Shown here: positions 1 to 9,425 of the stretch, in pieces
Layout: each line of letters begins with the position of its first letter
Numbering within the stretch: position 1 is the first letter of the stretch
Source of the DNA: Marinirhabdus gelatinilytica
GTDB lineage: Bacteria > Bacteroidota > Bacteroidia > Flavobacteriales > Flavobacteriaceae
Assembly: GCF_003353425.1 (NCBI RefSeq)
Contig: NZ_QRAO01000001.1
Location: forward strand, 1-64,000
DNA: 64,000 nucleotides
Reading direction: 5' to 3'
Made by a program: the position numbers and the translations under genes
The notes under the pieces: model-generated
Databases searched by the model: none
What the model was told of the DNA's origin: nothing
The model's input: only the letters and a program-made list of their open reading frames with translations

Positions 1-1440
1 CTCCACACCGTCCTCGTCGTTGTCGCAGACCACCAGGTCCGTGATAGGGTCCGTGATGGCAGGACTGTCGTTCACCTGAAGGTCCAGGGAAACGACGTCA
101 TAACAACCAAGACTGTTTTCTTCCAGTCTTGCCCAAACTACTTGAAATCCTTGTACTATGTTTGCATACATAGTAGGATCTACTATAGGATTCATAGCTG
201 TATCGGCATCGTTGAAAGTTTCATACCAAGTAACCGTTGCAGATTGTCCATTCTGAATTTGGGCATCTCTTTGGGTAAGATCAAAGATTGCAAAGCCATC
301 GTTGGGGAGCTCGTCGCAAATTTCTATAGGATCTGGTTGTACTGCAACAGGTTGGGGAGCAAATTCAATAAATACTTCATCTGTAGCACTACAACCAGAA
401 GGTTTTGTAACCTCTAGTTGATACGTTCCTGTTGTAGTTACGGTTATCGTACTATTCGTTTCACCAGGAATGATAGTATACATCATAGTTACTGGATTAA
501 GGACAAACCATTGGTAGGTATCACCAGGTTCTGGCGATATACCAATTGTTAATGGCTCACCTTCACAGGGTGCGTTACCGGCCGCTATGGTAAGATCGTC
601 CCCAAGGTCTATTCCAAGACTAAAAGAACCAGCTTCGAGATATACACTAATGTCGTAAGCAGAGTCTGTTTCATCTGCGACCACGAGTTTGATTGTATAG
701 TCGTTACCCGGCACTACCGATCCCATGGCTGTAAGGGGGACTGTTTGCCCATTAAAATCTATTGGTGAGTTTGCTGCTGGGATACTTGGCGCCAAAGGGT
801 TTGCAATAGGCTGGAAATTATATTGTTCAAAGTATTGTTCATTTATAGCAGCACATTGATTTTGAACTTCATAACGTATGTTAGTTACTTCAATAGGTGT
901 TGTAGTTCCTGGCAATACCGCCAAGTTTTGAACCATACCGGTGTTATTATCGGTAAGGATAAAGGCAAATGCGTCTGAAAAGGAACACTCGAAGTTTTCG
1001 TTGTATTCTTCAGAAGCCATAATAAAATCGAAGCTAATCTCATCTATAAAAGGCACAAAATCGAACTGTATCCATGAGGCATTGTTCGTATTTGTTGCAG
1101 TGGTATAGGTTTCAAGATCTGCATCTCCCGGCCATGCAAAGCCTCCATCGCTATGCAGGGTATTGTTTGGCCCCGGTGCGTTGCTCACAAAACCCGAGCT
1201 TAGGATAACTCCATCTGAGAATTGAAATCCAGACCCATTGGCATCAAAAGCTCCAATACCATTACCATCACCAAAGTTGGTTCCGGTACTTTGCTGAAAG
1301 TTGGATACGGTCGCACAAGAATTCTGTATTAAAACATCCTCAACCAACTGTTGTGTGGTAAGGGTTTCGTCTACAGTAATCTGCGCATTTGTTATAGAGA
1401 ATAAAAAAGGAACAGTAAGTAGTAGTAATAATCGTTTCAT
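1..1440 (-). CDS. Choice-of-anchor L domain surface protein, N-terminal part (cut by window edge)
   Basis: The reverse strand is open from an ATG at 1440 to the left edge, giving 480 residues with no stop. The product starts with a signal peptide (MKRLLLLLTVPFLFSITNAQ). The next ~190 residues carry the marks of the choice-of-anchor L domain: FGDGNGIGAF, FSDGVILSSG and FDFIMASEEYNENFECSFSDA. They are followed by a PKD/Ig-like segment around TIAAGNAPCEGEPLTIG and by the first repeat modules, with CDELPNDGFAIFDLTQ and later VVCDNDEDG. Proteins of this type in Flavobacteriaceae are long, secreted and usually end in a type IX sorting domain; that end lies outside the window. The role, adhesin or matrix protein, is inferred. 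The first ~100 bases are much richer in G+C than the rest of the gene. A TATATTTG box (1460-1467, minus) lies just upstream, divergent from nifU. Confidence 0.9.
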   Translation of the reverse strand, partial: MKRLLLLLTVPFLFSITNAQITVDETLTTQQLVEDVLIQNSCATVSNFQQSTGTNFGDGNGIGAFDANGSGFQFSDGVILSSGFVSNAPGPNNTLHSDGGFAWPGDADLETYTTATNTNNASWIQFDFVPFIDEISFDFIMASEEYNENFECSFSDAFAFILTDNNTGMVQNLAVLPGTTTPIEVTNIRYEVQNQCAAINEQYFEQYNFQPIANPLAPSIPAANSPIDFNGQTVPLTAMGSVVPGNDYTIKLVVADETDSAYDISVYLEAGSFSLGIDLGDDLTIAAGNAPCEGEPLTIGISPEPGDTYQWFVLNPVTMMYTIIPGETNSTITVTTTGTYQLEVTKPSGCSATDEVFIEFAPQPVAVQPDPIEICDELPNDGFAIFDLTQRDAQIQNGQSATVTWYETFNDADTAMNPIVDPTMYANIVQGFQVVWARLEENSLGCYDVVSLDLQVNDSPAITDPITDLVVCDNDEDGVE

Positions 1441-1467
1441 AAATAAACTGTTAACTTGCCAAATATA

Positions 1468-1498
1468 TTGAATACATTGCTTTTGTTTTATAATTTTG
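1468..1498 (+). promoter_or_regulatory. Putative promoter of the NifU gene
   Basis: TTG (1468-1470), a 20-base spacer and TAATTTTG (1491-1498) match the Bacteroidota sigma consensus TTG-N(17-23)-TAnnTTTG. Transcription would begin near 1502, which excludes an in-frame ATG at 1456 and supports translation from the ATG at 1516. Confidence 0.65.
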
Positions 1499-1515
1499 CA
1501 AAAAAAATAAGCTAT

Positions 1516-2421
1516 ATGTCCCAATTTAACATTACTATACAACCCACAAACAACGAAAATATTGTAAAATTTGTTGCCAACAGCTTCTTAACGAGGTCTC
1601 AAAGCTATGAGTTTAAGAATATTGACGAGGCAAAACCTAGCCCTTTGGCCCAAGAACTTTTTCATCTCCCATTTGTAAAAACAGTTTATGTTTCGCAAAA
1701 TTTCATTGCTATTGAACGATACAATATCGTTTCGTGGGAAGATGTGCAAGACGAAGTATCAGAAGCCATAACAACGTACCTGAACAGTGGGAAAGAAATA
1801 GTCACTGAAACCGAAAGCGATACCAAAAAGGTACCCGTTACCGTGTATGCAGAAAGCACCCCCAACCCAAATGTTATGAAATTTGTCGCCAACAAGGCTT
1901 TGGCAGACGGCATCTTTGAATTCAAGAATATTGAAGACGCAGCAGACTCTCCCTTGGCCACCGAACTTTTTTCCTTTCCGTTCGTAAACGAGGTTTTCAT
2001 TAGCGCCAACTATGTTTCCATCACCAAATACAATGTGGTGGAATGGCAAGAGGTCTCGATGCAATTGCGCGATTTTATAACCCGTTACATTTCAGAAGGC
2101 AAAGCTGTTTTCAATGATGCGATCCTTCAGCGAAAAGGGAACAATGAAGAAAATACTGTTTCAGAAAAAGAGGATTTAAGTGATTTTGACAAAGAGATCA
2201 TTTCTATCTTGGACGAATATGTTAAACCTGCCGTGGCCAGTGATGGAGGGCATATTGCCTTCGATTCCTTTAACGAGGACACTAAAACCGTAAGGGTAAT
2301 TTTACAGGGGGCGTGCAGCGGGTGTCCCTCATCTACCGTTACTTTAAAAAACGGTATAGAGACCATGCTCAAGGAAATGCTCCAAGGTAGAGTACAGGCA
2401 GTTGAGGCCATTAACGGGTAG
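1516..2421 (+). CDS. NifU family Fe-S cluster scaffold with duplicated Nfu N-terminal domain
   Basis: The 301-residue protein has two tandem Nfu N-terminal domains (about 1-95 and 105-195), recognisable from the repeated pattern MKFVAN / FKNIEDA / SPLATELFSFPFV. A C-terminal NifU domain (about 218-300) follows, with the cluster-binding CSGC motif at C267 and C270. It should assemble and transfer Fe-S clusters in the cytoplasm. The duplicated N-domain is usual in Bacteroidota. The start at 1516 is chosen because the putative promoter lies between the upstream ATG at 1456 and this one. Fe-S recipients are plentiful nearby, such as ActB and QueG, but no dedicated link is visible. The family call is firm; the exact client proteins are unknown. 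Confidence 0.92.
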   Translation: MSQFNITIQPTNNENIVKFVANSFLTRSQSYEFKNIDEAKPSPLAQELFHLPFVKTVYVSQNFIAIERYNIVSWEDVQDEVSEAITTYLNSGKEIVTETESDTKKVPVTVYAESTPNPNVMKFVANKALADGIFEFKNIEDAADSPLATELFSFPFVNEVFISANYVSITKYNVVEWQEVSMQLRDFITRYISEGKAVFNDAILQRKGNNEENTVSEKEDLSDFDKEIISILDEYVKPAVASDGGHIAFDSFNEDTKTVRVILQGACSGCPSSTVTLKNGIETMLKEMLQGRVQAVEAING

Positions 2422-2527
2422 GCCCCTTTCATAAAAGTTTAGCCTTTACCCCTGGAGTATTAACTTAATTTTCAGAAAATTGTATACTCAAAGTCGTAAT
2501 TTGCTTCTATAACTAAAAAACAACACT

Positions 2528-2728
2528 ATGGCAGTATTAAAAGTAATTGAAGTAATGGCGAACAGTAACAACAGTTTTGAAGATGCTGTTAAAAACGCTG
2601 TTAAGCACGCTGGAAAAAGTGTGAAGAATATCAAATCTGCTTACATTAACGAACAAAGCGCTATTGTAAACGGAGACCAAGTAACGGAGTTCAGGGTTAA
2701 TGTAAAAATAACTTTTGAAGTTCAATAA
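2528..2728 (+). CDS. Dodecin family flavin-binding protein
   Basis: The 66-residue product has the size and pattern of dodecins: an initial strand (VLKVIEVMANS), the segment SFEDAVKNAVKHAGKSVKNI forming the single helix, and two closing strands ending in the FRVNVKITFEV motif. Dodecins form twelve-subunit hollow spheres that store or buffer flavins in the cytoplasm. The aromatic residue that stacks on flavin in archaeal dodecin is not obvious here, so ligand preference is open. The gene lies 106 bases after nifU and is followed by a strong terminator at 2748-2789, so it is probably expressed alone or as the last gene of a unit with nifU. Confidence 0.88.
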   Translation: MAVLKVIEVMANSNNSFEDAVKNAVKHAGKSVKNIKSAYINEQSAIVNGDQVTEFRVNVKITFEVQ

Positions 2729-2747
2729 CCCATAATCCATAAAAATG

Positions 2748-2789
2748 AATACGCTCTTGAGAAGAATCAAAAGCGTATTTTGTTTTTTT
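2748..2789 (+). terminator. Rho-independent terminator after dodecin
   Basis: AATACGCT (2748-2755) pairs perfectly with AGCGTATT (2772-2779) and is followed by TTGTTTTTTT. It separates the dodecin gene from the DUF255 gene that begins at 2798. Confidence 0.85.
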
Positions 2790-2797
2790 AGTAGCCT

Positions 2798-4915
2798 ATG
2801 AAGCGAAACATACTCATAACAATCGTATTGTCCTTTCTATTTATTTCCTGTAACAACACAAATACATCTAAACTGGAAACACACGCCTACACAAACGACC
2901 TCATAAACGAGACCAGCCCTTATTTGCTTCAGCACGCGCACAATCCCGTAAACTGGAACCCTTGGAACGAGAGCGTTCTTGAAAAAGCAAAAGAAGAGAA
3001 TAAATTAGTGCTCATAAGCATTGGGTATGCAGCCTGCCACTGGTGCCACGTTATGGAACACGAGAGTTTTGAGGATTCCACCGTGGCCAGTGTTATGAAC
3101 AAGAACTTTATAAATATAAAAGTAGATAGGGAGGAACGCCCGGATGTGGACCAAGTTTATATCAATGCCGTACAGCTTATGACAGGCAGTGCCGGATGGC
3201 CCTTGAACGTAATTGCGCTTCCCGATGGAAGACCTGTTTGGGGTGGCACCTATTTCAAAAAAGAAGCTTGGATAAAGAGTATTGAACAAATCCAGGAAAT
3301 ATACGATACCCAACCTGAAAAACTGGAAGAATATGCTACAAAACTCCAACAGGGTATCACCTCTATGGACCTCGTGGTCTTAAATAAAGACAAAACAGCA
3401 ATCTCAGAGTTTCCTATTAATGAGGTTATAACCTCTTGGAAAGAAAGTTTTGATCCTATGTATGGTGGACGGAAAGGTGCACCAAAATTCATGATGCCCA
3501 ACAACTTGGATTATCTACTCCGTAGAGCCGTCCAAAAAAATGATGACAGCCTCTTACAGCATGTAAATCTCACACTTACCAAAATGGCTTATGGAGGATT
3601 GTACGACGCTGTTGGCGGGGGATTTGCCAGATATAGCGTGGATGAGCGCTGGCACGTACCACATTTTGAAAAAATGTTGTACGACAACGCACAATTGGTG
3701 AGCCTGTACAGCAAAGCCTACAAAGTTACCAATAACCCACTCTACAAAGAAACTGTTGAACAGACCCTCCAGTATATTGAAGTCGAAATGACCCATCCAG
3801 AGGGTGCTTTTTATTCTTCACTGGATGCTGATAGCAAAACTGCGGATGGCGAACTGGAGGAAGGTGCATTTTATACTTTTGAAAAAACCGAATTGCAAGA
3901 ACTGCTGAAGGATGACTACAACATATTTTCGGAATATTATAATATCAACGACTTTGGAAAATGGGAGGATACTTACGTACTCATCCGTACCAAAAACGAT
4001 AGTTCAATTGCAGGATCGCATAACATTTCGGTTGAAGACCTGAAACAGAAAAAAGAGGGGTGGCTTAAAACCTTGGAGACCCACCGAAACAAAAGGAATA
4101 AACCTAGGTTGGACGATAAAACCCTAACCTCCTGGAATGCGCTTATGGCAAAAGGGTATATTGATGCCTATACTGCTTTTGGGAACAAAAAATATCTCGA
4201 TGCAGCCCTAAAGAATGCCTCTTTCATAAAAGAAAAATTAGCCCAGAAGGATGGTGCATTGTGGCATAGCTATAAGGATGGGAAAAGCTCCATTAATGGA
4301 TATTTAGAAGACTATAGCGCCGTTATACAAACCTATATCTCATTGTACGAAACCACCATGCAGCAAGAATGGCTACAACTTGCCAAGAAGATGACCGATT
4401 ATGTTTTTGAACATTTTTTTGACTCTGAAAGCCAGATGTTCTATTTTACCTCGAACAAAGATGCCAAGCTGGTAGCCCGTACCGTGGAATACAGAGACAA
4501 TGTAATTCCCGCTTCCAACAGTATCATGGCAAAGAACCTTTTTAAACTTTCCCACTATTTTGATGCCCCTACATACCGAGAAGTAAGCGACCAGATGCTC
4601 ACCAATGTCTTGCCAGAAGCACAAAAATATCCTGGTAGTTTTTCAAATTGGTTGGATTTATTGGCAAACCATCAACACAAGTATTATGAAATAGTGGTTG
4701 CAGGGGAGGCAGCAAGACCAAAGCTCGAGGATTTGAACAGCCGTTATATCCCCAATGCCCTCTTTGCTGCGAGCGACAAACCAAGTAACAGTTACTTACT
4801 ACAAGAAAGATTTATAGAAGACCAAACCCTAATTTATGTATGCGTAAACAATGCTTGCCGCTTACCGGTGGAAGATGTTGAGGACGCACTCAAAACCATT
4901 AAAATTTCAGAATAA
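2798..4915 (+). CDS. Thioredoxin domain (DUF255/YyaL-type) lipoprotein
   Basis: The 705-residue product begins with a lipoprotein signal (FLFISC, lipidated Cys18), so it should sit on a membrane facing the periplasm or outside. Residues ~32-190 form the DUF255 thioredoxin-like domain with [16 protein letters not shown] and a CHWC active-site-like motif (C80, C83). The remainder is the alpha/alpha toroid seen in N-acylglucosamine 2-epimerase-like proteins, with [17 protein letters not shown] and [16 protein letters not shown]. This domain pair is that of YyaL and mammalian SPATA20. The biochemical reaction of the family is not established. A lipobox on this family is less common than the cytosolic form. 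MscS follows three bases downstream, suggesting cotranscription. Confidence 0.9.
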   Translation: MKRNILITIVLSFLFISCNNTNTSKLETHAYTNDLINETSPYLLQHAHNPVNWNPWNESVLEKAKEENKLVLISIGYAACHWCHVMEHESFEDSTVASVMNKNFINIKVDREERPDVDQVYINAVQLMTGSAGWPLNVIALPDGRPVWGGTYFKKEAWIKSIEQIQEIYDTQPEKLEEYATKLQQGITSMDLVVLNKDKTAISEFPINEVITSWKESFDPMYGGRKGAPKFMMPNNLDYLLRRAVQKNDDSLLQHVNLTLTKMAYGGLYDAVGGGFARYSVDERWHVPHFEKMLYDNAQLVSLYSKAYKVTNNPLYKETVEQTLQYIEVEMTHPEGAFYSSLDADSKTADGELEEGAFYTFEKTELQELLKDDYNIFSEYYNINDFGKWEDTYVLIRTKNDSSIAGSHNISVEDLKQKKEGWLKTLETHRNKRNKPRLDDKTLTSWNALMAKGYIDAYTAFGNKKYLDAALKNASFIKEKLAQKDGALWHSYKDGKSSINGYLEDYSAVIQTYISLYETTMQQEWLQLAKKMTDYVFEHFFDSESQMFYFTSNKDAKLVARTVEYRDNVIPASNSIMAKNLFKLSHYFDAPTYREVSDQMLTNVLPEAQKYPGSFSNWLDLLANHQHKYYEIVVAGEAARPKLEDLNSRYIPNALFAASDKPSNSYLLQERFIEDQTLIYVCVNNACRLPVEDVEDALKTIKISE

Positions 4916-4918
4916 AAT

Positions 4919-5752
4919 ATGTTTTCGACACAAAAGGCTGAAGAAATACTTGAAACTTACGGAAAGAAACTCATTGACTTTTTACCCGATTTATTATTGG
5001 CCATAATCATACTGGTTGTTGGCTTGTGGGTGGTAAAAATTATAAACAGGCTCGTAGCCAAGTTTTTTGCAAAAAAGGACTACGACATTACCCTAGAGAA
5101 GTTTATTGCAAGTTTACTGAGTTGGGGACTGAAAATAGTTCTGTTTGTACTTGTAATTACCCAGCTGGGGGTAGAATCGGCCTCTCTTGTTGCCATAATT
5201 GGTGCTGCAGGACTTGCTATAGGTTTAGCATTACAGGGATCCCTGGCAAACTTTGCAGGAGGTGTACTTATCTTACTCTTGAAACCTTTTAAGGTGGGCG
5301 ATTTTATCGCTGCACAAGGAGTGGAAGGTACCGTGAAGGAGATTTCAATATTCAACACAAAGCTGAACACCTTTGGGAACCAACTTGCAGTGATACCCAA
5401 CGGCAAACTTTCCAACGATAACATTATAAATTATACCGAAGAAGGTCTACGAAGGGAAAACCTAACCTTTGGGATAGGTTATGACGATGACATAAAGCTT
5501 GCTAAAGAAGTTCTGCTCACCCTAGTTAACGAACAACCCGAAGTAATACAGCTAGAAGGAAAAGCTCCTATGGTGGTAGTGGCTGCACTGGCAGATAGCT
5601 CTGTAAACCTCTCGTTAAGATACTGGGCGAGCATTGACGATTTTTGGAACCTTCGCTGGTTGGTACTCGAAGAAGGAAAAGCAAGACTTGAAGCTGCAGG
5701 AATTACCATTCCATTTCCACAGAGAGATGTACATATGTACCCAAAAAATTAA
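4919..5752 (+). CDS. MscS family mechanosensitive ion channel
   Basis: The 277-residue protein is a minimal MscS-type channel. Two N-terminal membrane helices (about 19-40 and 67-85) are followed by the Gly/Ala-rich pore helix (GAAGLAIGLALQGSLANFAG, about 96-115). Next comes the beta domain with LKPFKVGDFI and the alpha/beta C-terminal vestibule. Such channels open under membrane tension and release solutes on hypo-osmotic shock. It begins 3 bases after the DUF255 gene stop, so the two are likely cotranscribed. No clear terminator follows; only a weak GGGA/TCCC hairpin is present near 5814-5827. Confidence 0.93.
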   Translation: MFSTQKAEEILETYGKKLIDFLPDLLLAIIILVVGLWVVKIINRLVAKFFAKKDYDITLEKFIASLLSWGLKIVLFVLVITQLGVESASLVAIIGAAGLAIGLALQGSLANFAGGVLILLLKPFKVGDFIAAQGVEGTVKEISIFNTKLNTFGNQLAVIPNGKLSNDNIINYTEEGLRRENLTFGIGYDDDIKLAKEVLLTLVNEQPEVIQLEGKAPMVVVAALADSSVNLSLRYWASIDDFWNLRWLVLEEGKARLEAAGITIPFPQRDVHMYPKN

Positions 5753-5972
5753 ACATTTTTTAACCTGAGATTAACAGCCAAATCCATTTTACAAGTTTAG
5801 TTTTGGCAACTTGGGAAAAAATCCCGGCCTTTTTAATTCAAAAAACGTCTTCATTTATAAATAAAGACATGCTTTTGGCATTTTTATTGTATAAATGGTT
5901 GTGCAAAACAGCTCAAGGCAATATTTTTGGGTTGTTTTAAGGCAGTAACCTAAAAAACACTTTTACAACACT

Positions 5973-6668
5973 ATGAAATTTTTAAGCACCATCTTCTTCA
6001 GTCTTTTTGTCATTACAAGTTCAATTGCACAAAACGCAGTAGATACACCGACGACAAATGATTATTTGACAAACAGACCCATTACAAAACCAAAAAACAC
6101 TATCGACGTAGCGGGGAGCCAGTATTCCAACGACGAATTTCAACAGGGGAATGTGTATAAAAACGGGAACTTGGTAGCTAGTAATGTTGTATTACGCTAC
6201 AATGTATCTAGGGATGAAATAGAAGTTAAATCAAGTCTTACTGCAGATGACAGTAGCGCAAGATTATTACGTGCCAATCCAGATATTTACATTCGTATCC
6301 TTAACGATACCTATGTTTATGTAAAGCCAACTACTGCCGAGGCGCCCAGTGGTTATTTTAAAGTATTGCATGAAGGTGAAAAATTCCATCTCTATAAAAA
6401 AGAGAAAAAAGAATTTATTGAAGGTATGAAGTCTATGAATTCTATTTCTCGTGATGTCCCTCCAACCTATAAAGATGACGAGGTCCTTTATTTGGTAAAT
6501 ACCAAGGATGGATCGTTAGAAGAACTCTCCGGAAGTAGAAACAGAAAGATAAAAGCATTTCCATCGCACAATAAAGAGCTTAAAAGATATACTAAGAAAA
6601 ACAACCTGAACATCAACAAGGACTATAATTTGGTTAAACTAGTGGCATATTTTAACACGCTTAAATAA
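5973..6668 (+). CDS. Secreted protein of unknown function, paralogue A
   Basis: I do not recognise this family. The 231-residue product has a signal peptide (MKFLSTIFFSLFVITSSIAQ) and no other membrane segment. It aligns along its length with the next gene and with the gene at 9426. Shared blocks are GNVYKNGNLVASNVVLRYN, DEIEVKSSL, NPDIYIRILNDTYVYV, GYFKVLHEG and SRNRKIKAF. The C-terminal ~60 residues are Lys-rich and probably helical. This copy is the most divergent: its N-terminus lacks the DEYIKRQNKFVNY segment of the other two. A 6-base gap to the second paralogue indicates an operon. Periplasmic or surface location is inferred from the signal peptide; function is unknown. Confidence 0.75.
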   Translation: MKFLSTIFFSLFVITSSIAQNAVDTPTTNDYLTNRPITKPKNTIDVAGSQYSNDEFQQGNVYKNGNLVASNVVLRYNVSRDEIEVKSSLTADDSSARLLRANPDIYIRILNDTYVYVKPTTAEAPSGYFKVLHEGEKFHLYKKEKKEFIEGMKSMNSISRDVPPTYKDDEVLYLVNTKDGSLEELSGSRNRKIKAFPSHNKELKRYTKKNNLNINKDYNLVKLVAYFNTLK

Positions 6669-6674
6669 TTTATT

Positions 6675-7391
6675 ATGAAGAAAAATTTAATTTACTTTTT
6701 ACTGGCTGTTGTTACCTATTCCGGTACCATGCAAGCACAGTATAGCAACAGGTCTTTTACAAGTGACATGTTCCGTGTAGACGAGTACATTAAAAGACAG
6801 AACAAATTTGTTAATTACGACGATAAAGATTCCTACCAAGGAACTCCTTACAATAACGAAAACTTTCTACCTGGCAATATCTACAAAAGCGATGAGTTGC
6901 TCGCGACAAATGTGGCAATACGGTACAATGCCGTTGCCGATGAGATTGAAGTAAAAGAGTCCTTAACCACTCCAGATACTGAAGCTAAGGTCCTTACCAA
7001 ATCTCCCGAGATCTTCGTAAAAATAGTGAACGACATATACATTTTCGCTCCATATAAGGGAGGGATTGAAGGTGGAGGTTACTTCCAGGTAGTTTACGAA
7101 GGTAATACTGTAGATCTTTACAAAAAACTACAAAAGGATTTTAACCCAGAGAAAAAAGCAACGAGCACTTTAACTCAGGACATACCCGCAAAATTTAGTG
7201 ACGAGATCACCTATTTTCTCGCCGATAAATCTGGCAAATTCTATGAAATGCCAAAATCCAGAAACAAAAAACTGAAGGTATTTGGCAAGAAAAAGAATGA
7301 AGTAAAAAACTACGTAAAGGATAACAGGCTCGACATTAATGACGAAAAAGACCTAATGAAGGCTGTAAAGTTTTACGATGGCAGCATGTAA
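6675..7391 (+). CDS. Secreted protein of unknown function, paralogue B
   Basis: This 238-residue protein has a signal peptide ending near MQAQYSN and belongs to the same unnamed family as its neighbour. It is much closer to the copy at 9426: both share DEYIKRQNKFVNY-like, NVAIRYN, DEIEVKESLTTP, KSPEIFVKI and YKGGIEGGGYFQV. No catalytic motif or cysteine pattern is visible. The sequence looks beta-rich in the middle and helical and Lys-rich at the end. It is the second gene of a two-gene unit and is followed by a strong bidirectional terminator at 7419-7443. Function unknown; a structural periplasmic or surface role is only a guess. Confidence 0.75.
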   Translation: MKKNLIYFLLAVVTYSGTMQAQYSNRSFTSDMFRVDEYIKRQNKFVNYDDKDSYQGTPYNNENFLPGNIYKSDELLATNVAIRYNAVADEIEVKESLTTPDTEAKVLTKSPEIFVKIVNDIYIFAPYKGGIEGGGYFQVVYEGNTVDLYKKLQKDFNPEKKATSTLTQDIPAKFSDEITYFLADKSGKFYEMPKSRNKKLKVFGKKKNEVKNYVKDNRLDINDEKDLMKAVKFYDGSM

Positions 7392-7418
7392 ATTGCTCAA
7401 CCGTTAGTTCTATAAAAG

Positions 7419-7449
7419 AATCGGTGCTTTCTTAGCACCGATTTTTTTT
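7419..7449. terminator. Bidirectional terminator between convergent genes
   Basis: AATCGGTGCT (7419-7428) pairs perfectly with AGCACCGATT (7434-7443). T-rich sequence follows on the plus strand, and A-rich sequence precedes it, giving a T-rich tail on the minus strand. It sits between paralogue B and the convergent regulator. Confidence 0.9.
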
Positions 7450-9127
7450 ATGCCTTTTGCTCAAGCTGTTTTATATAGAACGATGGGTAGATACCAAATT
7501 TTTTATAGAAAGCCTTTGAGAAAGATTCGGCACTTTTAAAACCACATTCTGCAGCAATCGCCTTTATGGTATATTTTCTGAAAGTACCGTTGTCCTTCAG
7601 CTCATTAAAAGCATAGGTGACCCGCAACTGGTTAAGGTAACTCGAGAAGTTCTTTTCTTTTTTAAAATTGATTACCTTGGATAGGTAGGTTGAGTTGGTA
7701 TTACAATAATCTGCCAACTGTGTTAGGCTTACCCTTTTGGAAAGGTATCCTTTTTCTTCCTCAAAAGTAGTTAGTTTCGTTAGTATCTCAGAAACAATCT
7801 CTTCAGAAATACCTAGGGTCTCCTTGGGTGCCTGGTCTTGTTGCTCCTTAAAAACCTGGTTGGTTTCTTGCTGGCTCATCAATGTTTCAAACCTTTTCTT
7901 GAACAATTGTTGCCTCCTAATATAGTACACCAGTGCGAACAGGCACACTACCAGAACACCCCCAACCCACAGCAAGAGTTTCTGTGAGTTTTTTTGTTTG
8001 TTTTCAAGATGTGAGATAAGTTCGTCTTTTTCTTCGAGAAGTTTTGGTATCTCATATTCCTGGGCGATCTTGTCCTTAATAAAAACTCTTTTAAGGTTTA
8101 TGAGCTTTACTACCAGTACCAGTTTTCGCATATATTCCAGTTGCGCCTCTTCATCCCCTAATTGCTGGTAGTGGTTTGCCAGCCTATCATACACCACGGG
8201 CAGCTCTGGGTATAGTACATTCTTCTTTTCGTAAATAGAATCTATAGTCTTAAAATATTGCACCCCTTTTTGTTGATTGCCTTGCTGGAAGTAGATGCTT
8301 CCCATATAATAGTTGTAATAATTATCGTAATTGTTCACAAAATAGTCCTGAAATCTATTTCCCTTCTGCAGGCTGTCCAGTGCAGCATTGTAATCTCCCT
8401 TTACATACAAGGCTGTTCCTGTCTTTGAGACGAAGGCATGGTACGTAACGGTATCTTGAATCTTTAAAGCCTCCTCTATACCTTTTTTATAATATGCCAG
8501 CGCAGAGTCTGGCTGCTGTAACCTTACATAGCAGTTCCCTATGCCTTCTAGGGAAGCGATATGGTTTTCGGTGAAAAATTCAGATTCTTTGTTCTCGAAC
8601 AACAACTCTTTGGTGAGCAGTTCGGTCTCAAGGGCTTTTTCGTAGTCCCCGTACAATTCGTTAACGGCATTAATTTGTTGTAGTGCTGTTATTTGCTGAT
8701 CCTGGTTTTTTTTCTCCTTTGCGTGTTGGTATCCGGTAATGGCATTTTGAAGACTTTCTTCATATTTCTCAATAGTAAACAAGTAATAGGATTTGAAAAT
8801 ATAGCCAATTGCCGGATAATTGGGATGGGTACTGTTTTTGGACAATGTTATCGTGGTATCCAGATATTTTATGGCGTCACTTCTTTTTGAGACAAAGGCC
8901 AACCTAGTATATCCCCTGGCCATTTTTGTAGCATCACCCTGTTGTTCGGCTTTTTGTATGTAAACGTTGGCAATTTGTTTTGCCAATAGCGTATCCCGGC
9001 TGTTTTTATCGTACAGTTCTATAAGGTTCTCATACTCTTGCTCCATCAAAGCAGCATCACTGTAGGTTTGCGCATGTACAGAGCAATATAGTGCCAAAAG
9101 ACTCGCTAAGAGTATTGTTTTTAACAT
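7448..9127 (-). CDS. TPR-repeat, membrane-anchored AraC family transcriptional regulator
   Basis: The 559-residue product has a signal peptide (ending SVHAQ), then ~330 residues of tetratricopeptide-like helical repeats. A single membrane helix follows (LLLWVGGVLVVCLFALVYYI, around 375-395), then a cytoplasmic linker and a C-terminal AraC/XylS DNA-binding domain. The last contains LADYCNTNSTYLSKVINF and IAAECGFKSAESFSKAFYKKFG. The layout fits a one-component sensor: periplasmic TPRs would sense a ligand or protein, and the cytoplasmic HTH would act on DNA. This architecture is common in Flavobacteriaceae. It lies convergent with paralogues A/B and divergent from paralogue C at 9426, so these secreted proteins are natural candidate targets or partners; that link is inference. 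Confidence 0.9.
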   Translation of the reverse strand: MLKTILLASLLALYCSVHAQTYSDAALMEQEYENLIELYDKNSRDTLLAKQIANVYIQKAEQQGDATKMARGYTRLAFVSKRSDAIKYLDTTITLSKNSTHPNYPAIGYIFKSYYLFTIEKYEESLQNAITGYQHAKEKKNQDQQITALQQINAVNELYGDYEKALETELLTKELLFENKESEFFTENHIASLEGIGNCYVRLQQPDSALAYYKKGIEEALKIQDTVTYHAFVSKTGTALYVKGDYNAALDSLQKGNRFQDYFVNNYDNYYNYYMGSIYFQQGNQQKGVQYFKTIDSIYEKKNVLYPELPVVYDRLANHYQQLGDEEAQLEYMRKLVLVVKLINLKRVFIKDKIAQEYEIPKLLEEKDELISHLENKQKNSQKLLLWVGGVLVVCLFALVYYIRRQQLFKKRFETLMSQQETNQVFKEQQDQAPKETLGISEEIVSEILTKLTTFEEEKGYLSKRVSLTQLADYCNTNSTYLSKVINFKKEKNFSSYLNQLRVTYAFNELKDNGTFRKYTIKAIAAECGFKSAESFSKAFYKKFGIYPSFYIKQLEQKA

Positions 9128-9425
9128 AGGTGATCCGTTAATTACAGGAGCAAGTATTTCAACGGGTTATCCGTTTTTTAAAGATAATTTTTGAATGAAA
9201 TACTGCTTTATAAAGGTATGTTTTTAAAATATTGTATTAAAGGAGTTTACTGTTTCAGGTGCTGTTATACAAGTAAATCTCTGTTTGTCAGTATTTTAAA
9301 CACTATAGTTACAGTCGTAATTTATAAAAGCCGATAGCGTTTGGACAATATCATACCCCGCTTCTTGTTGTTATGGTAGCTTACTACTATATTTACTAGA
9401 AGTTGAAATATTTCGGACCGCTACC

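Noticed and set aside
142-417. Plus-strand frame inside the anchor-L gene
   Set aside because: It is antisense to a clear coding sequence with conserved domain motifs and has no features of its own.
1456-1515. Upstream start for nifU at 1456
   Set aside because: The added 20 residues overlap the promoter and are not family-like; transcription would start after 1456.
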